A stretch of DNA of 64,000 bases, taken from assembly GCF_001698815.1 (NCBI RefSeq), contig NZ_LGSI01000073.1, positions 72,291-136,290 of the forward strand, written 5' to 3'. The position numbers and the translations under genes are program-made. Shown here piece by piece: positions 57,100-64,000 of this stretch; positions within the stretch are counted from its first letter, which is position 1, and each line of letters begins with the position of its first letter. The DNA is from Pseudomonas syringae (GTDB lineage Bacteria; Pseudomonadota; Gammaproteobacteria; Pseudomonadales; Pseudomonadaceae). The notes beneath the pieces were generated by a model, which was given only the letters and a program-made list of their open reading frames with translations, was not told the DNA's origin and did not search any database.

Positions 57100-57792
57100 T
57101 CATTCAGCCAGCAGGAACTGCCCGATACGCTCGGCCGTATTCGCCAGGCACTCTTCATAAGTAACGCCCGAGGCTTTCAGCGGTTTGAGATCGTGATTGG
57201 CGGTGGGTAACCAGAGTAATTCAATCGACTTCGATAACGCATAGCCTTCGACCGCCTCGCGGTTACCCAATGCGTCTCGCTCGCCTTGCACGATCAGGCT
57301 CGGGGTTTTCAGTTCGGCCAGATGCGCGACCCTTGGCTTTTCCGGCTTGCCCACTGCATAGAACGGATAGCCCAGACACACCAGCGCATCAGCGCCCAAT
57401 TCATCAACGACCAGACTGGCCATGCGCCCGCCCATGGATTTGCCGCCAATGGCCAGGCTTCCAGAGACATGAGGTCGCAGGCTGGCATACACCAGCCGCC
57501 AGCTTTCAAGCAGCTGCGCCTGTTGATTGGGCGGGCGTCTGCGACCGTCGATGCGGCGCTGGGCCATATAAGCAAACTCGAAACGCAAGACGTTGACGCC
57601 TTGTGCGGCAAGGCGTGCCGCCATGTCGTTCATGAAACCACTGTCCATGGGCGCGCCGGCGCCATGGGCCAGAACAAGCGTCGCCGTTTTGCTGCCTGAA
57701 TGCCCTTCTGCCCGGTTCCACAACCAGCCATTGTCCTTTGCCAGTTGCGCGCATTGATCCTCGTCAATACAGGCATTTTGCCCATTGCTCAT
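57100..57792 (-). CDS. Alpha/beta hydrolase, KANL3/Tex30-like
   Basis: A 230-aa alpha/beta hydrolase of the small KANL3/Tex30 dienelactone-hydrolase-like type: LVLAHGAGAPMDSGFM near the N terminus, nucleophile GGKSMGGRMA (Ser about 118), an Asp in VQGERDALG, and His in LPTANHDLKP. Substrate unknown. It reads towards the accessory block, away from the cco operons. Confidence 0.87.
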   Translation of the reverse strand: MSNGQNACIDEDQCAQLAKDNGWLWNRAEGHSGSKTATLVLAHGAGAPMDSGFMNDMAARLAAQGVNVLRFEFAYMAQRRIDGRRRPPNQQAQLLESWRLVYASLRPHVSGSLAIGGKSMGGRMASLVVDELGADALVCLGYPFYAVGKPEKPRVAHLAELKTPSLIVQGERDALGNREAVEGYALSKSIELLWLPTANHDLKPLKASGVTYEECLANTAERIGQFLLAE

Positions 57793-57882
57793 GCTTGCCT
57801 CGCTTTTGATGAGTCTGCCAATAACCCGGAGCTATAACCGTGCGTAATGGCCCCGACCTAGCTGGATGGGAAATACACCTAA

Positions 57883-59307
<1,425 letters not shown>

Positions 59308-59317
59308 GGAGTCGACC

Positions 59318-59926
59318 ATGAGACATGAAGTAATCGAAAAAAACGTCGGCCTGCTGATGATTCTGATGGTGCTGGCCGTCAGCATCGGCGGCCTGACCCA
59401 GATTGTGCCGCTGTTCTTCCAGGATGTGACCAACAAGCCGGTCGAGGGCATGAAGCCCTACACCGCGCTGCAACTCGAAGGTCGCGACATCTATATCCGC
59501 GAAGGCTGCGTCGGTTGCCATTCACAGATGATCCGTCCGTTCCGCGCCGAGACCGAACGCTACGGCCACTATTCGGTTGCCGGGGAAAGCGTCTGGGATC
59601 ACCCGTTCCTGTGGGGTTCCAAGCGTACCGGTCCGGACCTGGCCCGGGTTGGCGCCCGGTACTCGGATGACTGGCACCGCGCGCACTTGTACAACCCGCG
59701 CAACGTCGTGCCTGAGTCGAAGATGCCTGCTTATCCATGGCTGGTGACCCAGCAACTGGACAGCAGCCATACCGAAGCCAAGATCAAGGCCATGCGCACC
59801 CTCGGCGTGCCTTATACCGATGCCGATATCAGCGGCGCCGTAGCGACCCTCAAAGGCAAGACCGAGATGGATGCGCTGGTTTCTTATCTGCAAGTGCTAG
59901 GCACTTCGATCAAGAGCAAGAGGTGA
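59318..59926 (+). CDS. ccoO: cbb3 oxidase subunit II (first operon)
   Basis: A 202-aa mono-heme c-type membrane subunit; the heme motif CVGCH follows an N-terminal anchor, and the axial Met is probably in ESKMPAYP. It passes electrons from CcoP to CcoN. It lies 10 bases after ccoN1. Part of its 5' half shares a 62-base identical tract with ccoO2. Confidence 0.96.
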   Translation: MRHEVIEKNVGLLMILMVLAVSIGGLTQIVPLFFQDVTNKPVEGMKPYTALQLEGRDIYIREGCVGCHSQMIRPFRAETERYGHYSVAGESVWDHPFLWGSKRTGPDLARVGARYSDDWHRAHLYNPRNVVPESKMPAYPWLVTQQLDSSHTEAKIKAMRTLGVPYTDADISGAVATLKGKTEMDALVSYLQVLGTSIKSKR

Positions 59927-59929
59927 GCC

Positions 59930-60148
59930 ATGGATATTCAAGACTTGCGCGGCCTCGGCACGCTGGTGGTGGCAATCGCATTTATCGGCCTGTCGCTCTG
60001 GGTTTTCAGCAGCCGACGCAACTCGGAATTCGCTGAAGCGCGCATGGCACCGTTCGCCGATGAACCTTTGCCGACACCCGTCAACGAGCAACTTTCACAA
60101 GAGCGACTCTCCAAACAGCAGTCTGTCGCGCGGAGTAAACAGTCATGA
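59930..60148 (+). CDS. ccoQ: cbb3 oxidase small subunit CcoQ (first operon)
   Basis: A 72-aa single-pass membrane subunit that stabilises the cbb3 complex. One transmembrane helix (about 8-25) and a polar tail ([20 protein letters not shown]). It overlaps ccoP by 4 bases at its end. Confidence 0.93.
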   Translation: MDIQDLRGLGTLVVAIAFIGLSLWVFSSRRNSEFAEARMAPFADEPLPTPVNEQLSQERLSKQQSVARSKQS

Positions 60149-61095
60149 CCACCTTCTGGAGCACCTACATCTGCGTGCTGACCATTGGCAGCCTGATCGG
60201 CCTGACCTGGCTGTTGATCGGTACCCGCAAGGGCGAAACCAAAGGCAGCACCGACCAGACCATGGGCCACAGCTTCGACGGCATCGAGGAGTATGACAAT
60301 CCGCTGCCCCAGTGGTGGTTCATGCTGTTCGCCGGCACGCTGGTGTTTGCGGTGGGTTATCTGATCCTGTATCCGGGTCTGGGCAACTGGAAAGGCGTAC
60401 TGCCCGGCTACGAAAATGGCTGGACCGGCGTCAACGAATGGCAGAAGGAAATGGACAAGGCTGACGCCAAATTCGGACCGATCTTCGCCAAGTTTGCCGC
60501 GATGCCGGTGGAGGAAGTGGCCAAGGATCCGCAGGCCCTGAAAATGGGCGGCCGCCTGTTCGCCTCCAACTGCTCGGTCTGCCACGGCTCGGACGCCAAG
60601 GGCGCTTACGGCTTCCCGAATCTGGCTGACGATAGCTGGCGTTGGGGCGGCGCGGCCGACACCATCAAGGCCACCATCATGGGTGGGCGCGTGGCAGCGA
60701 TGCCAGCCTGGGGGCCAGTCATTGGCGAAGAAGGCGTGAAGAACGTTGCCGCTTACGTGCGCCACTCCCTGGCCGGTTTGCCTCTGGCCGCGGATGACAC
60801 CGCGAACCTCGAGGCCGGACAGCAAGTGTTCAGCTCAACCTGTGTAGCGTGTCATGGTGCTACAGGCAAAGGCACCGAAGCGATGGGCGCCCCAAACCTG
60901 ACGCAGCCGGGCGGTTTCATCTACGGTACCAGCCTGGCTCAACTGCAACAGACCATCCGTCTTGGTCGCCAAGGTCATATGCCTGCTCAGGCCGATTTGC
61001 TGGGCAATGACAAAGTGCAGTTGCTCGCCGCTTATGTTTACAGTTTGTCCAAGGGTCCTGATCAACTCGCGGCCAAGGTAAAACAGGCGGAGTAA
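60145..61095 (+). CDS. ccoP: cbb3 oxidase diheme subunit III (first operon)
   Basis: A 316-aa protein with two c-type heme sites (CSVCH near residue 150, CVACH near 235) after two N-terminal membrane segments. It is the entry point for electrons from cytochrome c. Its N terminus contains the FixP-like [11 protein letters not shown] segment. The operon ends here; a GC-rich hairpin without a U-tract follows. Confidence 0.96.
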   Translation: MTTFWSTYICVLTIGSLIGLTWLLIGTRKGETKGSTDQTMGHSFDGIEEYDNPLPQWWFMLFAGTLVFAVGYLILYPGLGNWKGVLPGYENGWTGVNEWQKEMDKADAKFGPIFAKFAAMPVEEVAKDPQALKMGGRLFASNCSVCHGSDAKGAYGFPNLADDSWRWGGAADTIKATIMGGRVAAMPAWGPVIGEEGVKNVAAYVRHSLAGLPLAADDTANLEAGQQVFSSTCVACHGATGKGTEAMGAPNLTQPGGFIYGTSLAQLQQTIRLGRQGHMPAQADLLGNDKVQLLAAYVYSLSKGPDQLAAKVKQAE

Positions 61096-61121
61096 CGATT
61101 CAGCAACATGCTGGATCCCAC

Positions 61122-61155
61122 GAACGCCGCACCCTGCAACGGGGTGCGGCAGTTC
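61122..61155 (+). terminator. Hairpin after ccoP1
   Basis: GAACGCCGCACCC pairs with GGGGTGCGGCAGTTC with one bulge; no U-tract, so weak terminator or processing site. Confidence 0.55.
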
Positions 61156-61421
61156 CCTGGCCATACGCGACCAAGTGTCGCACCCCTCGTTAGTACAGCT
61201 TCCCACTCCTGGCTTTCGGGTCTAAGCTTGCCCGCATAGTGGACTGGCAATAGCTGGCCACAGGCCAAGTGAAAGGAATGTGTCCGACATTCATACAGGC
61301 AAAGCCTGACAGGCTGATTCATGGTCTGCTCGAGCCTTGCCCCGTATGCAGCCAAAATGTCCGCCACTCACGCGCCCTATTTCACAAGACCTGTCTCCCC
61401 CGCCTTTTTCAGTCTGCTTGG

Positions 61422-61437
61422 ACACGATAATTCGTGT
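61422..61437. promoter_or_regulatory. Palindrome ACACGATAATTCGTGT
   Basis: A perfect 6-bp inverted repeat with a 4-base spacer in the upstream region of ccoN2, 164 bases from its ATG. It does not fit ANR or RoxR consensus as I know them. Confidence 0.4.
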
Positions 61438-61600
61438 GCCTTGCGTTCGAGATATGCCTGAAAGGGCCGTAGTTTCAGCTTCGGATAGCATGTGCAACGC
61501 CCTTTTTGCGTTGCATCGACCAATGCCCTCCCCATACCTGCGCCCGTGGCAACTCGGATAACAGTACCTCTAATAAATATCCAAACCGTGGAACCTTAGA

Positions 61601-63043
61601 ATGAGCACAGCAATCAGTCAGACTGCTTATAACTATAAGGTCGTTCGCCAGTTCGCCATCATGACGGTGGTCTGGGGAATCCTTGGCATGGGATTAGGTG
61701 TCTTCATTGCCTCACAACTGGTGTGGCCTGATTTGAACCTCGGCCTTGAATGGACGACGTTCGGACGCCTGCGCCCGCTGCACACCAACCTGGTGATTTT
61801 CGCCTTCGGTGGCTGTGCGTTGTTCGGCACTTCCTATTATGTCGTGCAGCGAACCTGCCAGACGCGGCTCATCTCCGACAGCATGGCGGCCTTCACCTTC
61901 TGGGGCTGGCAAGCGGTGATCGTCGGCGCAATCATTACCTTGCCACTGGGCTATACGACCACCAAGGAATACGCCGAACTGGAATGGCCGATTGCCATTC
62001 TGCTGGCCATTGTCTGGGTGACTTACGGCGCGGTGTTCTTCGGCACCATCGTCAAACGCAAGACCAAGCATATCTATGTCGGCAACTGGTTCTACGGCGC
62101 ATTCATCGTCGTGACCGCGATGCTGCACATCGTCAACCACATGTCGCTGCCGGTCAGCCTGTTCAAGTCGTATTCGGCTTATTCGGGTGCCACGGACGCC
62201 ATGATCCAGTGGTGGTACGGCCACAACGCGGTAGGATTTTTCCTGACTACCGGCTTTCTGGGGATGATGTACTACTTCGTTCCCAAGCAGGCCGAACGTC
62301 CGATCTACTCCTATCGCCTGTCCATCGTGCACTTCTGGGCGTTGATCACCCTGTACATCTGGGCTGGTCCGCACCACTTGCACTACACCGCATTGCCGGA
62401 TTGGGCGCAGTCGCTGGGCATGGCGATGTCGATCATTCTCCTGGCACCCAGCTGGGGCGGCATGATCAACGGCATGATGACCCTGTCGGGCGCCTGGCAT
62501 AAGTTGCGCACCGACCCGATCCTGCGCTTTCTCGTGGTGTCCCTGGCGTTCTACGGCATGTCGACCTTTGAAGGCCCGATGATGGCCATCAAGACGGTCA
62601 ACTCGTTGTCGCACTACACCGACTGGACCATTGGTCACGTTCACGCCGGTGCGTTGGGCTGGGTGGCGATGATTTCCATCGGCGCCCTGTACCACATGAT
62701 TCCGAAAGTCTTCGGTCGTCCGCAGATGCACAGCATCGGTCTGATCAACACGCACTTCTGGCTCGCGACCATCGGCACGGTGCTGTACATCGCTTCGATG
62801 TGGGTCAACGGTATTACCCAAGGCTTGATGTGGCGTGCGATCAACGACGACGGCACCTTGACCTACTCGTTTGTCGAAGCCCTGCAAGCCAGCCATCCGG
62901 GCTTCATCGTCCGGGCCGTGGGCGGTGCATTCTTCGCCAGCGGCATGCTGTTCATGGCTTACAACGTATGGCGCACCGTCCGTGCTTCCGACCCGGCTGA
63001 AGCAGAAGCCGCCGCCCAGATCGCTGTCGTTGGAGCTCACTGA
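61601..63043 (+). CDS. ccoN: cbb3 oxidase subunit I (second operon)
   Basis: A 480-aa paralogue of the ccoN at 57883 with the same catalytic histidines. The middle and C-terminal thirds are very similar at the nucleotide level (for example 62330-62600 versus 58610-58880), while the first 40 codons and the tail (AQIAVVGAH) differ. It overlaps ccoO2 by 1 base. Confidence 0.97.
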   Translation: MSTAISQTAYNYKVVRQFAIMTVVWGILGMGLGVFIASQLVWPDLNLGLEWTTFGRLRPLHTNLVIFAFGGCALFGTSYYVVQRTCQTRLISDSMAAFTFWGWQAVIVGAIITLPLGYTTTKEYAELEWPIAILLAIVWVTYGAVFFGTIVKRKTKHIYVGNWFYGAFIVVTAMLHIVNHMSLPVSLFKSYSAYSGATDAMIQWWYGHNAVGFFLTTGFLGMMYYFVPKQAERPIYSYRLSIVHFWALITLYIWAGPHHLHYTALPDWAQSLGMAMSIILLAPSWGGMINGMMTLSGAWHKLRTDPILRFLVVSLAFYGMSTFEGPMMAIKTVNSLSHYTDWTIGHVHAGALGWVAMISIGALYHMIPKVFGRPQMHSIGLINTHFWLATIGTVLYIASMWVNGITQGLMWRAINDDGTLTYSFVEALQASHPGFIVRAVGGAFFASGMLFMAYNVWRTVRASDPAEAEAAAQIAVVGAH

Positions 63044-63651
63044 TGAAGCATGAAGTCGTCGAGAAGAATATTGGCCTGCTGGCCTTCTTCATGGTTATCG
63101 CCGTCAGCATTGGCGGCCTGACCCAGATCGTGCCGCTGTTTTTCCAGGACGTGACCAATAAGCCGGTCGAGGGCATGAAGCCGCGCACCGCACTGGAAGT
63201 CGAAGGTCGCGACGTGTATATCGCCAACGGCTGTGTTGGCTGCCACTCGCAGATGATCCGGCCGTTCCGCGCCGAGACCGAACGCTACGGCCACTATTCG
63301 GTTGCCGGGGAAAGCGTCTGGGACCACCCGTTCCTGTGGGGTTCCAAACGCACCGGTCCGGATCTGGCGCGAGTCGGCGGACGTTACTCTGATGACTGGC
63401 ACCGCGCGCACTTGTACAACCCGCGCAACGTCGTGCCTGAATCGAAAATGCCCGCCTACCCCTTCCTCGTCGAGAAAAAGCTCGACGGCAAGGAAACCGC
63501 GAAGAAACTCGAGGTCCTGCGCACGCTGGGCACGCCTTACACCGACGAAGATATCGCCGGCGCCCAGGCGGCCGTGAAAGGCAAGACCGAAATGGACGCA
63601 CTGGTGGCCTACCTGCAAGGCCTTGGCACCATCATCAAAAGCAAAAGGTGA
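63043..63651 (+). CDS. ccoO: cbb3 oxidase subunit II (second operon)
   Basis: A 202-aa mono-heme subunit, heme motif CVGCH. ATG overlaps the last base of the ccoN2 stop codon (TGATG), a coupling arrangement. The 3' part differs from ccoO1 ([19 protein letters not shown]). Confidence 0.96.
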   Translation: MKHEVVEKNIGLLAFFMVIAVSIGGLTQIVPLFFQDVTNKPVEGMKPRTALEVEGRDVYIANGCVGCHSQMIRPFRAETERYGHYSVAGESVWDHPFLWGSKRTGPDLARVGGRYSDDWHRAHLYNPRNVVPESKMPAYPFLVEKKLDGKETAKKLEVLRTLGTPYTDEDIAGAQAAVKGKTEMDALVAYLQGLGTIIKSKR

Positions 63652-63656
63652 TCTTG

Positions 63657-63845
63657 ATGGATATCGGGATGATTCGAGGCCTTGGCACCTTGGTGGTGAT
63701 GGTGGCCTTTATCGGTCTGGCGCTCTGGGTGTTCAGCCCTCGGCGCAAGTCAGAGTTTGAAGACGCGACCTTGCTGCCCTTCGCGGATGATCCCGAAGCC
63801 ATCAAGAACGTCGAGCAAGCGCAAGCTTCCAGGAGCAACAAATGA
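63657..63845 (+). CDS. ccoQ: cbb3 oxidase small subunit CcoQ (second operon)
   Basis: A 62-aa single-pass protein starting [15 protein letters not shown]. Start ATG 63657 is preferred over an in-frame GTG at 63648 that overlaps the ccoO2 stop. It is ten residues shorter than CcoQ1. Confidence 0.92.
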   Translation: MDIGMIRGLGTLVVMVAFIGLALWVFSPRRKSEFEDATLLPFADDPEAIKNVEQAQASRSNK

Positions 63846-64000
63846 GTACGTTTTGGAGTCTGTACGTCACAGTCCTCACCCTGGGTACGATCTTCGTCCT
63901 GACCTGGCTGTTGCTGTCCACCCGCAAGGGCCAGCGCAACGAAGCCACGGAAGAAACCGTTGGTCATTCCTTCGATGGCATCGAGGAGTACGACAACCCG
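63842..64000 (+). CDS. ccoP: cbb3 oxidase diheme subunit III, partial (second operon)
   Basis: The first 53 residues ([18 protein letters not shown] to [12 protein letters not shown]) are present and the gene runs off the window end. It overlaps ccoQ2 by 4 bases, as in the first operon. Confidence 0.95.
   Translation, partial: MSTFWSLYVTVLTLGTIFVLTWLLLSTRKGQRNEATEETVGHSFDGIEEYDNP

Larger units (their letters stand above)
61096..61600. other. Promoter region of the second cbb3 operon, 505 bases
   Basis: It holds a stem-loop (61122-61155) and a palindrome (61422-61437). I see no TTGAT-N4-ATCAA ANR box, although cco2-type operons in P. aeruginosa have one. No coding frame is supported. Confidence 0.6.

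Noticed and set aside
57793-57882. ANR box before the first cco operon
   Set aside because: Only TTGATGAG is present and the second half-site is missing.

Overview
The window is a chromosomal segment of a Pseudomonas of the fluorescens/syringae type rather than P. aeruginosa. This rests on the high GC content, on tandem cbb3 oxidase operons next to aer, acnA, rlmM and tusA, on the mtnBDC-aroC-prmB-folE neighbourhood, and on abundant Pseudomonas-type intergenic palindromes (GTAGGACCGG... and GTAGGAGGGGACTTGTCCCC...). No rRNA, intact tRNA, insertion sequence, phage or CRISPR array is visible.

Layout. 1-5.3 kb: a LuxR-type solo regulator, then a leftward aroC-MFS-mtnB-mtnD-mtnC operon (chorismate synthase plus lower methionine salvage). 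5.5-14.8 kb: hydrolases, prmB, an isochorismatase-like protein lacking its catalytic cysteine, smrB, a Gly-rich mini-lipoprotein, folE, a glutaredoxin-like protein, a DUF1311 protein, and an aminotransferase-GST pair divergent from a MarR regulator. 14.9-25.4 kb: BenE-type symporter, HBM-type chemoreceptor, LD-carboxypeptidase, an MscS channel fused to a cyclic-nucleotide-binding domain, SDR and MDR oxidoreductases, pyrF, a DUF2897 mini-gene and a periplasmic binding protein. 25.9-34.6 kb: an orphan biotin carboxylase/BCCP protein, a DEDDh exonuclease, ppnP, an ABC exporter, a PA1571-family mini-protein, pdxB, tusA and rlmM. Between tusA and rlmM lies a tandem array of about six copies of a 109/125-bp palindrome-bearing unit.

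34.9-46 kb: acnA, then a quinate/shikimate catabolic cluster (QsuD-like shikimate dehydrogenase, TetR regulator, QuiC/QsuB-like dehydroshikimate dehydratase fused to an HPPD-like half, ACS-family transporter). Two near-identical operator-like sequences occur in front of the dehydrogenase and quiC. Then a CPBP protease and the aerotaxis receptor aer, with a FliA-type promoter.

46-57.1 kb is the accessory region and the most novel part. It holds five proteins (448, 172, 610, 122 and 981 aa) built from Ig-like beta-sandwich modules, all without an obvious signal peptide, interrupted by a divergent pertactin-type autotransporter and followed by an unknown 152-aa protein. Base composition is lower than in the flanking core genes and one gene is compositionally mosaic. 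The block separates aer from the cco operons, which suggests an acquired or fast-evolving surface/adhesin locus whose export route is not evident.

57.1-64 kb: an alpha/beta hydrolase and two tandem cbb3 oxidase operons, ccoN1O1Q1P1 and ccoN2O2Q2P2. The last gene is cut by the window end.
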